A stretch of DNA of 64,000 bases from Datnioides undecimradiatus. Its lineage: Eukaryota; Chordata; Actinopteri; Lobotiformes; Datnioididae. Under the pieces are notes generated by a model that was given only the letters and a program-made list of their open reading frames with translations, made no database searches and was not told where the DNA came from. Each line of letters opens with the position of its first letter. Position 1 is the first letter of the stretch. Of the stretch, positions 36,690 through 45,674 are shown piece by piece. Location of the stretch: the NCBI GenBank assembly GCA_008933995.1, contig WARS01002740.1, positions 210,112 through 274,111 of the forward strand, read 5' to 3'. Position numbers and translations under genes: made by a program.

Positions 36690-37960
36690 AATAGTCTAAA
36701 ATAGAGAGAACCGGCAGAGTGTTGCAGTCCATCAACTTCGACGTTCTGGTCCCAGATGATGGCGTGGCCGGGTCGAAGGTGTCTAAGGGTGGGAGAGTGG
36801 TGTGCTGTTAATGGAAACAAGTTGTGCTTCACATAGGCATCGTTTGTTGTGCCTTATAGGAGCAGGTTATTAGCAAAAATTAATAATTATCGTAGATAAT
36901 TATTAATTGAAAGAATATTATTATTAATAAGAATTAATAATTACGGGGCACCACCCTGGTATCAGGGACCAATAACCAACTCGAAAATCAGTCTCACAAA
37001 CGTTCGCTTACAGATATCAGTACCTGGGAGATACTGATATGCATAAGACGAACAATGAAGGTGTGAATCCGAGCACTGATTCTTTTAACCAGCCTTTACG
37101 ACAACACTTCTACAAACAATACAGACAACTTCTCTTTAAACATAACAGAATTTATTAAAATCAATGATATCAATTAGTAATCAATAACACCTCAATCAAT
37201 AAACATCCATCGTGTACCTATTCTAAATTATACAAGGGCGTGTGTGTGTGGGTGTGTGTAAAAGAGGAGGGGTGAGGTTGCGGACGTAAGGGAGGAGAGG
37301 GAGTATGTCACGCAAGAGTTTCGGTCAGGGGAAATGACTGCGAGGTTTGAAAAAGACAACGGCTAATGGCGTCTGTGAGCTTAGCCCGTGTGTCTCTGAC
37401 AAATGAGGTTTCAGCGGTGTATACCTGGTGTGTATGTGCGTGTAGGTTAAGGGGAAAGAAGGGAAAACACAGCACATAAAGAAAAATTCTTCGGGCTCCG
37501 GTCGTCAGACCGTAGTATGCCCGATCAAAGAAATCAAATAATAGGATAATAGGACGTTCAGTCCGTTATCACAAATGCGGGACTCGCGGTCCGCTAACTT
37601 AACTTATACAAGAAAGATTACTGTATAAAGAAAACACACTTAAAACTACCTCTGCCCAGATCAAGCCTCTTACGTGCCTACGAAGCAGGGAGATGTGTGG
37701 GATTCGTCTTTGGGTCCGGCTCGGTTCCTCGGCTCGGATGATGACGGTGGGCCGTTCCGCTCAGTCGGTGGGTTGCACAGGTTGAAAAAAGACGCAGTGG
37801 TCCTTTCTTCCTTCTGCAGGTACTTTGAGCACTGGCGGCGGCGGCGGTCAGGTACTTGATTGAGAGTGCTGGCGGCGGCGGCGGCGGCGTTAACAGACAG
37901 AAGGGGTAGGAACGGAGGTGGCCTGGGCTCCTTCCTGGTCTGGCCCTTTGATCTTAGACA
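36690..37960. repeat. LTR/leader-like sequence with A+T palindromes and CGG repeats
   Basis: The block contains two strong A+T palindromes (36880-36906 and about 36915-36936), then GGGGCACCACCCTGG. It also has a (GT)n-rich purine tract near 37240-37300 and two (CGG)n-like runs near 37838 and 37870. Composition and the GTGGTGCCCC motif on the minus strand suggest a retroelement LTR and leader on the minus strand, but no second LTR or coding region in that orientation was found. It borders the gypsy element. Confidence 0.35.
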
Positions 37961-38057
37961 AATGGAGCGGGGTGCTGGTGGTTCCCGTGCCATTTGGGGG
38001 TCAGCGCTCACCAGGGGGGTGGCCGAGCAGGTAGGGGCAGAGGTGTCCCACACTCCT

Positions 38058-38233
38058 CTGAACCAGCTACTTCGTAAGTGGCAACATGTCTTTTCCACCC
38101 AAGAAGAGGATTATGGGCGCACAGATGTGGTGAATCACCGGATTCCAACAGGTAACGCTGAACCCATTCGAGAGAGGTTTAGACCGGTGCCCCCTACCCT
38201 TCATAAGGAGGTGCAGAGTCTGTTGAAGGGCAT
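38058..38233 (+). repeat. 176-bp duplicate of the gypsy RT start
   Basis: Nearly identical to 39794-39969 (two differences in 176 bases, both C here and T there at CpG sites). It reads the start of the RT in frame (PIRERFRPVPPTLHKEVQ) and then diverges. It precedes the gag region, so the order is scrambled. Confidence 0.9.
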
Positions 38234-38466
38234 CTAAGATAAGGAGCAGCCAGGATGCTAACAGCTCCATCCAATTGGGGGCTGCACCCAGCAGGGGGGC
38301 AGTAGAGTGAGTGGGGATGGAGGTGTCCTGCATACCTTTTTGACCTGGCTCCCAGGTCTTAGACAAAGAGAGCAGCCATTTGGTTGGTCTGCAATCTTTG
38401 ATCTGTATCAGACCTCGGGTCGTAAACCTTGTCTGTGGTCTGTATGACAAGGTTAAAACAGAAAGA

Positions 38467-38836
38467 CCCTACAGGTTTGGAAGCAGATCAGCCTACTGAG
38501 AGACCAGTTCATCATGGGTCTAAAAGAAGGCTCCATCCGTCAGGAGCTCTGGCACCAGGTGCGAAAAACACCCTGGATGACCTTTGACGAGGTAAAATTA
38601 GAGGCATTGGCATTGGAGGAGACAATTTTTAATGAACTAAAAGACTCTTTTAGCCCAAGCCAACCCATTCCACGTGCCCATGTTGCCCCCAAGAGACCAA
38701 ACCAGGTGTACAGACCCCGAGTTCTGCATAGCAGTACTAAGTGGGACCCCCAAGATCGTCCAATATGCAGTGGCTGCGAGAAGACAGGCCACATTGGCCG
38801 CCATTGCCCCTCTAGATCATCTAATCAGGATTTTTA
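38467..38836 (+). pseudogene. gypsy gag: capsid end and zinc knuckle
   Basis: Reads LRDQFIMGLKEGSIRQELWH, the end of a gypsy capsid, then a basic, proline-rich stretch and a nucleocapsid zinc knuckle with C-x2-C-x4-H-x4-C spacing (CSGCEKTGHIGRHC at about 38767-38808). The knuckle is intact. The N-terminal gag is missing. Confidence 0.85.
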
Positions 38837-38860
38837 AGTGTACCGGCCACTGCGGGTCAA

Positions 38861-39304
38861 GTGACTGGACCCCCTCGAAGCGACCCCACTGTTCACAGCC
38901 TAGACGTTAAGATGACGGGAGATTGCCCCTTAGTAGATGTTACAGTAGAGGGTGTGAACATTCAATGCTTGGTGGATACTCGTTCCCAGGCCACCTTGTT
39001 CAGTGAAAGTGTTTGTAAGGACTTACTCAAACACCGACAGTTAAGGGGCAGGGATCAGCTGTCTTGGCTAACACTAAAAGCTGCAAATGGCCTAAACATA
39101 CCTTTTGTGGGTTACATGGTCATTGACTTCCATGTTTGTGGGGTCTGTGTCCCGGCACGTGGTGTTGTGGTCGTCAAGGATGATGTCATTGGTGCCAACA
39201 AAGCCATTTTAGAAATGAATGTGATTGCAGACTGTTGGGGGGAACTTTTTGGGGAGAATTCTAACATAACTCGAGCTAAAGCTCCTTCTTTTAGTAAAAA
39301 GTAG
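38861..39304 (+). pseudogene. gypsy aspartic protease region
   Basis: A 147-codon frame contains VNIQCLVDTRSQATLFSESV. The active-site motif of this family is DTGS/DTGA; here the glycine is arginine (DTRS), which should inactivate it. A stop follows at 39302. Confidence 0.8.
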
Positions 39305-39424
39305 CAAAATATTTTTGTCGATTGCCAGCGTATTCATGCAGCCTCTTATCCAGATAAATGGCAAGCCACAGCCAGACTGGCTAGCCGCCACCCTGTAACC
39401 ATCCCTGCACACAGTGAGGCTTTA

Positions 39425-40572
39425 GTGTGGGCTAAGATCCCCCCTTGCCCAAGACGACAATGCTATGGCCTGGTGGAATCCCTAAGGGAAGAGGAGTGCG
39501 TAGAGGTGGCTAGGGCCCTGGTTGCAGTGGGGAGGGAACGGGTTTCCCTAAGGGTGAGAAATTTGAACCCTTATGCTGTCCATCTTAGCAGGTTCCAGAG
39601 GCTGGCCACTGTTGCTGCTGTCGACCCTGGGAGCATAAAAGAAGGCCAGGAGCTCTCCATGGTGGAGGTCAGCCCAGGGGTGGTAGAGGTCAGCCTCATT
39701 GACGCTGGCCAAGAGCAGCCCGAAACACCTCGAGGGGATGCCAGTTTCCCCCTCTTCAATGGAGATGGGTTGACAGGGGAAGAGCAACAGCAGCTGAACC
39801 AGCTACTTCGTAAGTGGCAACATGTCTTTTCCACCCAAGAAGAGGATTATGGGTGCACAGATGTGGTGAATCACCGGATTCCAACAGGTAACGCTGAACC
39901 CATTTGAGAGAGGTTTAGACCGGTGCCCCCTACCCTTCATAAGGAGGTGCAGAGTCTGTTGAAGGGCATGTTAGAGGGAGGAGTCATTAAGGAAAGTAGT
40001 AGTCCCTGGGCGGCTCCAATTGTCTTAGTACAAAAGAAATGTGGGGCCTGGCGATTTTGTGTAGACTATTGTAAATTGAATAGTGTCACCCACAAAGACG
40101 CTTTCCCCCTACCTCGTATCAAAGACTCCTTAACCAGCCTGAACAAGGCAGAGTGGTACTCCACGTTGGACCTAGCCAGTGGCTACTGGCAAGTTGAAGT
40201 GGAGGAAAGTGACAAGGAAAAGACTGCATTCACGACACCATTTGGCCTGTTCCAGTTTGAGAGGATGCCGTTTGGCTTGTGTAATGCTCCTGCTACCTTT
40301 CAAAGGTTAATGCAAAGATGCTTGGGAGAACAGCAACAGAGCTCTTCAAAAAACAGGTGAAGTTTTTGGGACATGTGGTTAGCAGCCAAGGAGTTTCTCC
40401 TGACCCTGACAATGTGGCTGCTGTTAAAGATTGGCAACCCCCCACCACTGTAAGACAGGTTTGTGCGTTTCTTGGTTTCGTGGGGTACTATCTGTGTTTT
40501 ATACGTGATTTTGCTAAAATTGCTAAACCCCTGAATGAACTCTTAGTTGGTACAGGTTGTAGCCAAGGGTGA
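39425..40572 (+). pseudogene. gypsy reverse transcriptase with catalytic deletion
   Basis: A linker frame leads into RT. After the in-frame TGA at 39905 come SSPWAAPIVLVQKKCGAWRF, then DYCKLNSVTHKDAFPLPRI and WYSTLDLASGYWQVEVEESD, and finally FGLFQFERMPFGLCNAPATF. At about 40318-40350 the sequence jumps from MQRCLG to FKKQVKFLGHVVSSQGVSP, skipping roughly 40-45 residues that would carry the YLDD catalytic aspartates. The frame ends at 40570 after LGFVGYYLCFIRDFAKIAKP. Confidence 0.9.
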
Positions 40573-40589
40573 CGCTCGCCTCTTATTAG

Positions 40590-41022
40590 ATGGACAGACC
40601 AGTGTGAGTCAGCTTTCCAGCAGCTTAAACAGGAGCTCCTCCAAGCTCCTATTTTAGCAAATGCTGATTACACACTGCCTTTCATAGTGTACACTGATGC
40701 CAGTAACTGTGGACTTGGGGCTGTCCTGGCCCAGGAGCAGGATGGCCTCGAACGGGTCATCGCGTATGCCAGCAGGAGTCTTCACCCTCTGGAACGTAAT
40801 GATGCCAACTACAGTTCTTTCAAGTTAGAATTTCTTGCTATGAAGTGGGCGATAGTACAGAAATTTAAAGACTATCTGTGGGGGGCAAGGATTACTGCAG
40901 TGACGGACAATAATCCATTGGTACACCTACAAAGTGCAAAACTGGGGGCTGTAGAACAAAGATGGGTTGCACAATTGGCCAATTTTGAGTACACCATCAA
41001 GTACCGTCCTGGAAAACACTAA
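40590..41022 (+). pseudogene. gypsy RNase H domain
   Basis: Reads YTDASNCGLGAVLAQEQDGL, then IAYASRSLHPLERNDANYSS, FKLEFLAMKWAIVQKFKDYL and AVTDNNPLVHL. The D, E and D positions are present. It ends at a stop right after YRPGKH, where the family normally continues. Confidence 0.88.
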
Positions 41023-41199
41023 TGCCGATGTTCTCTCTAGACTTTTCGCTGTTCCTACAGGCCCTAACCAAGCTGGCGGAGGGCCAGATGTAGAGCGGCT
41101 TGTGAGAGCCATCGAGGCACCACCTCCCCCACAGGAGGTGGGACAGTTGGGGGTGGGACCCAGGGCGGTGGAGGAGATTACAAGCTGATGATCCTACAC

Positions 41200-42264
41200 T
41201 TTGTCAGATGAAACGATACCTGGAACGAGCTAGGCTACCTAATGTTACTGAGAGGAAATCACTGGCTTTATCGCTTAAGAGACTTTTGAGCCATTGGAAG
41301 CGGCTAGAGCTGAAAGAAGGTGTGGTGTACAGAAAAGCGCAGGATGCATGGACTCTGGACACAGTGCAACAGATTGTTACTCCTGTTACTCAGGCTCGCT
41401 CTCTTTGGGAGGTATACCACCAACAGGCAGGACATCCAGGGCTGCAGAGGACACTGTCTCTGCTAAGGAGGAATTTCTGTGCACGCCTAGATCCAGGCCT
41501 GTCCAAGCTGTGTACTATATAAGTCCAGACCACAAGGTAAAGCACCATTAGTCCCCATAGTACCAAAAGCACCTATGCACATCGTAGCTGTTGATTTCCT
41601 GACATTAGGTCATCCTACGGACGAGTACCAAAACATATTAGTTATGACAGATATGTTCTCCAAGTTTGCATGGGTAGTCCCTACCCCAGATCAAACAGCC
41701 CTGACAACAGCCCGGGCTTTATGGACTCATGTTATTCAACCATTTGGATGCCCTGAAGTGCTCCACTCAGACCAGGGTCCCAACTTTGAGTCTAAGCTGA
41801 TTAAAGAACTGTGCCAGATCTATGGGTGCCGTAAGAGTCGGACCACGCCCTACCACCCAATGGGGAATGGGGTCTGCGAGAGATTCAACCAGACCCTTCT
41901 GAACCTTCTCGGTACCCTGGAAGCTGAGAAACAAAACAGGTGGGTGGATTACCTACCTGGGTTGGTTCAAGCCTATAATAATACTGTCCACAGTTCCACA
42001 GGATATGCACCAGCCTTCCTCATGTTTGGTAGACATTTGAGGATCCCTACTGACATGATGGCTGGGACTGATGGACCTGCCCCACCTGACAGCACAATGG
42101 ACTGGGTGAGTAGGCATAATGAACAGTCGCACTATGCTTACAGAAGAGCATCTGAGAGCTTACAGAGAGCAGCAGACAAGAATAAAAGACTGTACGACCG
42201 GACAGCCCAAGAGGCCCCCCTTCTGCCTGGTGAGCAGGTCTTGGTTTTGAACCAGAGAATCTAA
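41200..42264 (+). pseudogene. gypsy integrase
   Basis: The N-terminal zinc region is decayed (VYHQQAGHPGLQRTLSLLRR near 41410-41470). The catalytic core is the longest intact frame of the element, 41575-42264. It has D in HIVAVDFLTL, D in LHSDQGPNFES and E in NGVCERFNQTLL, with 35 residues between the last two, a regular DD35E core. A stop at 42262 precedes a C-terminal domain that continues in frame after it to about 42590. Confidence 0.92.
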
Positions 42265-42599
42265 CAAAAGGGCAAACTGAGTGACAAATGGGAGGAGCTT
42301 CCCTACGCGGTGGTAGGCCGACCGCATCCAGGACAACCAGTGTACCGCATCAGACCCGAGGGCAAAGAGGGCCCTGAACGCACTCTCCATCGCAACCTCC
42401 TCCGGCCATGTCTCTATTATACACCCCAACAAACAACGGTGGCTGAAACTGATCAAACAGACAACTCCCACTGGCCTGCCTGGGGTTTGATGGTGCCGAT
42501 TGCAGGGGGAGGCCATGAGGCACAAGACCCCCAGCCGGAACCCAGGCAATCCCAAAGGTCCACAAGAGGGACTCGGCCACAACGGTATCAGTAGTGGGG

Positions 42600-43190
42600 G
42601 AGGTCAGTACATATGGTTTGGGGGGCGGGACCCTACTTATTACGGTGTGTGAGTGTTCCAGGGACTAGAACACATAGAGGTGTGCGTGCGAGGTGGGCGT
42701 GTCTATGTGGGGCTGTGGTTCCACCCTTCCGCCTCAGTGAGTGTGATTGTGCCGATCAAGTACACCTGTGGAGAAGCACGGTGATTGGCGGAGGTCGGGT
42801 GTGTGGCCGTCTTCTTCTCCTCTCCTCTCTTAGTGCGGGAGCGCAGCTGCAGGAAGAGCTCGGGGGGATGACAAGAGGAGTAGCGGCGGTGTGTGTGGAG
42901 AGAACGGAATAGGTAAAGAAAGCAAGGTGACGGACCGACGGCAGCGTTCGGCGTGGCAGTATCATCACAGGCGGAAAGACGAGCGAAGGCTGGCTGAGGA
43001 GGACACAGCTCGCGACAACCGGTTGTGACCGCAGAGGGAGAGAGAAAGAGAGAGGACGCCGTGTCGGACATGTGGAGAGGTTGGAGTACGCTTCACCTCT
43101 CCGTCCAGCTAAGTACCCCTCTTATATTCTTGTTTGAGCGCCTTGTCCTGATGTGCTTCAACAGATATTTCAGTCAAGTTGGTCATGGAA
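42600..43190 (+). repeat. Probable 3' UTR / LTR part of the gypsy element
   Basis: G+C- and CpG-rich sequence directly follows the integrase tail. It is free of coding frames of known type and ends before the hAT MITE. LTR status is inferred from position only; no matching 5' copy was found in the window. Confidence 0.4.
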
Positions 43191-43238
43191 TAGGCTAGTC
43201 TCCCACCATAGAACCATAAGTAGGCTAAAGGTCTAGGT

Positions 43239-43307
43239 CATGGGTGCCCACACTTTTTTGGCTTACGAGCTACTTTTACAATGACCAAGTCAAAATGATC
43301 TACATAC

Positions 43308-43353
<46 letters not shown>

Positions 43354-43664
43354 ATATGTTGGCAGACCTTGCATAACTGCATGAACACTTACGGCACAAT
43401 ACAATTCAATACAGCTGCTGCTGCTGCTCATAGCCGCTCGCACGTTTGGCCGCGCATGTGTGGGGACCCGGCTACCTGAACAGAACAGATCTCAGACTAG
43501 CTGCCCATCAGTCTGTCATTGTATTGTGTGACAACCAAGCGTCAATTACCATAGTGAAGATAGATGATAGCCTAACATCTAAAACAGTATGTTTGAGTGG
43601 CACGCGATCGACCCACACTACCGTTGTGAACCGTCGATCGCGATCGACGTATTGGGCACCCCTG
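43239..43664. mobile_element. Complete hAT-type MITE
   Basis: The 426-bp element has ends CATGGGTGCCCA and TGGGCACCCCTG, near-perfect inverted repeats, and is flanked by GTCTAGGT at 43231-43238 and 43665-43672. This exact 8-bp duplication is the hAT hallmark. It contains a (GT)n run and a GATCGCGATC palindrome near the right end, but no transposase. Confidence 0.92.
43317..43352 (+). repeat. (GT)n microsatellite
   Basis: Perfect dinucleotide run of about 17 units inside the hAT MITE. Confidence 0.95.
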
Positions 43665-43869
43665 GTCTAGGTCATAAGTGTCTTCCTAGCTCTATTTATT
43701 TCTCCAGCCTTGTTTGACTTTATGCTATCTCTGTTATATATTTGGCAATAACAGTTTTCCTGTTTGGCCTTAATTATTTAATTTTACTTTTCCTGTATGT
43801 GTGTTTAATATAGCCAAGCTTATGTTTTTTTGTAAAAATGGACTTAAATCACTGAGCTGTATTTCCTAT

Positions 43870-44440
43870 GAGGCCTAAAAGGCACCTTTACACACACACA
43901 CACACATATATATGTACACACACACAGTACCTTTCTACAGGTATCTGTGGCTCCAGAGCAGCATGTTTGATCTGTAGTCCTGGCTCCACTGTCCACTGCT
44001 ACCATTTATTATTATTATTATGATTACTATTATTAGTGTCATTGTTGTTACTGTACTGATAGTAGTAGCCACAGTATGGAATCTACTGTTTTACCAAACT
44101 TCCTATTAGTGTCATTTGATTTATTATTCCATTGTTATGTAGAACTGTGCTGATATATTTTATCTCTTTCTCCCCCTTACCCTCTGTAGCTCTCTCTCTC
44201 TCTCTCTCCCCAACCGGTCAAGTCAGATGACACATAGAACCAGGATCTGCCCAAGTTTTCTGCCTGTTAAAAGAAACTTTTTCCTTGCGCTGTTGCTAAG
44301 TGCTTGCTCATAGTGGGACTGGGTGTAATAAATAATAATGAGTGTGATCTACACCTGCTCTGAATGTTAAAGTGCCCTGGGATAACGTTGGTTGTGATTT
44401 AGTGCTATACCAATAAAACTGAGTTCAACTGAATTTAATT
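43870..44440 (+). mobile_element. Rex1 3' UTR fragment, plus strand
   Basis: Contains the Rex1 UTR landmarks GGTATCTGTGGCTCCAGAG, the (ATT)n run, GTTTTCTGCCTGTTAAAAG and AAGTGCCCTGGGATAACG. It ends in AATAAAACTGAGTTCAACTG. The AACTGAATTT tail is the usual 3' repeat. Confidence 0.8.
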
Positions 44441-44620
44441 ACCTTTTGAGGCTTGTCTTGAACTTTGCTATGTCTTTCTGGTGCCACATTCTCTCCATTT
44501 ATTGATGATGGTTTTGACATTGTCCCATAGTACATCCAAAGCCTTTGATATCTCTTTTTTCTCTTTCTAACTTTTTGCAGCAATCCTCCACCAACAGTTG
44601 ACATCAATCTCATTTAAATT
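44441..44620 (-). mobile_element. Tc1-like transposase N-terminal fragment
   Basis: On the minus strand a helix-turn-helix-like piece (DIKGFGCTMGQCQNHHQ then MERMWHQKDIAKFKTS across two frames) resembles the SKALxVPxSTVxxII segment of Tc1 transposases after decay. It lies between two Rex1 tails. Confidence 0.4.
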
Positions 44621-44689
44621 AAAATCACATTAGTTGCTGGCAGATGCATGCTATTTACCAACACTTCAAATTTAACAGAGCAAGGCCGA

Positions 44690-45041
44690 GGCCGAGGCTG
44701 CTGGGGGACATCCCATGATCGTCTCCACACTCCTCCTCTCCGCTCTCTCTCCTCAAACTCATTTTAACCATCACAGATTAACCATTAACTCTGTTTCCTC
44801 TCTCCCCTAGTGCTGTGCTTGTTTCTCTCTGGTCTCTCTCTCTGTACCTCTCTACAGATTGCCTGTTAAAAGGACGTTTTTCCTTGCCACTGTTGCCAAG
44901 TGCTTGCTCATGGTGGAACTGTTGGGTGTAATTAATACTAATGAGTGTGGTCTAGACCCACTCTGTTTGTAAAGTGCCCTGAGATGACTTTTGTTGTGAA
45001 TTGGCACTATATAAATAAAATTGAATTGAACTGAATTGAAA
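44690..45041 (+). mobile_element. Second Rex1 3' UTR fragment, plus strand
   Basis: It carries GGACATCCCATGATCGTCTC, the GCCTGTTAAAAGGACGTTTT segment and CAAGTGCTTGCTCATGGTGG. The tail GAATTGAACTGAATTG follows TATAAATAAAAT, so this copy retains the true Rex1 3' end. It ends about 450 bases before the cacna1s start codon. Confidence 0.85.
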
Positions 45042-45486
45042 ATTGAAGTGCTCACATTATGAAAGGAAATTTCTGTCCTTATATTTTAAAAAACCCTTTA
45101 GTTTCATGAGAGTGTAGCTTTTCCACTGTATCTGTTATTTGGCACAGCAAAGTCATAGCCAAAGTCACCCCATGCTTTGACAGCCTTGCTCATTTTCTAT
45201 ATTTATTCTGTTGACCAAACAGCTGCTCAGTAAACCAATCACATACAAGTATAGGGGACAGCTGTCATTCCTCAGATGAGAGACAGAGAAAGAGTGGGAG
45301 CTCAGTCAAACATTCAGGGAGAGACCATGTAAGAGAGATGATAAGAGACAACTTGAGAAGGGTTACAAAAAAGTGAATATATCTTGCCTACAGGACTACC
45401 ACAGTGGGATAAAATCTTTGAGAGGGCTTTAGGGATATTACTTCTAATTCCAAGTAAGCTTGGTAAAAATACTATCTGAAGCCACA
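45042..45486 (+). other. cacna1s 5' flank and 5' UTR
   Basis: Between the Rex1 tail and the cacna1s start codon there is no other element. The core promoter cannot be pinpointed; GGGGACAGCTGTCATTCC near 45254 contains a CAGCTG E-box, the site class used by muscle bHLH factors, but one E-box is weak evidence. Confidence 0.35.
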
Positions 45487-45674
45487 ATGGCAGACAGCAA
45501 CAGTGTCCCACTGTCATCCTACATTATGGATGAAGAAACTCTGAAGAGAAAACAAAAGGAGAAGCTAAAGAAGCTGATGGCTACAGGAGGCAACCCAAGG
45601 CCTGCACGCTCTCTCCTCTTCTTGACACTGAGGAATCCCTTCCGCAAGGCATGCATCAGCATTGTGGAGTGGAA
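45487..45674 (+). CDS. cacna1s: cacna1s exon 1, cytoplasmic N-terminus
   Basis: Starts [20 protein letters not shown] with a good start context (GCCACAATGG) and ends [13 protein letters not shown] plus a split Lys codon. A Lys-rich stretch [11 protein letters not shown] precedes the conserved [11 protein letters not shown]. The donor is GTATCC, weak at +4 to +6. The N-terminus is longer and more charged than in mammals. Confidence 0.93.

Larger units (their letters stand above)
38240..42600 (+). mobile_element. Ty3/gypsy LTR retrotransposon, defective
   Basis: Gag, protease, RT, RNase H and integrase pieces occur in gypsy order on the plus strand, with frameshifts and stops between them. The integrase-last order and the RT type place it in Ty3/gypsy. 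The 5' end is scrambled: no 5' LTR matching the sequence after 42600 was seen, and a duplicate of the RT start lies ahead of gag. The catalytic block of RT is deleted and the protease motif is altered, so the element cannot move by itself. It lies between apobec2 and cacna1s, in the orientation of cacna1s. Confidence 0.92.

Noticed and set aside
38058-39969. APOBEC-type hypermutation of the gypsy element
   Set aside because: Only two changes, both at CpG, which is what methylation-driven deamination gives.
41575-42264. A domesticated integrase gene
   Set aside because: The frame is long and the DD35E core intact, but it lies in its normal place within a gypsy element. No promoter, intron or independent start supports exaptation.
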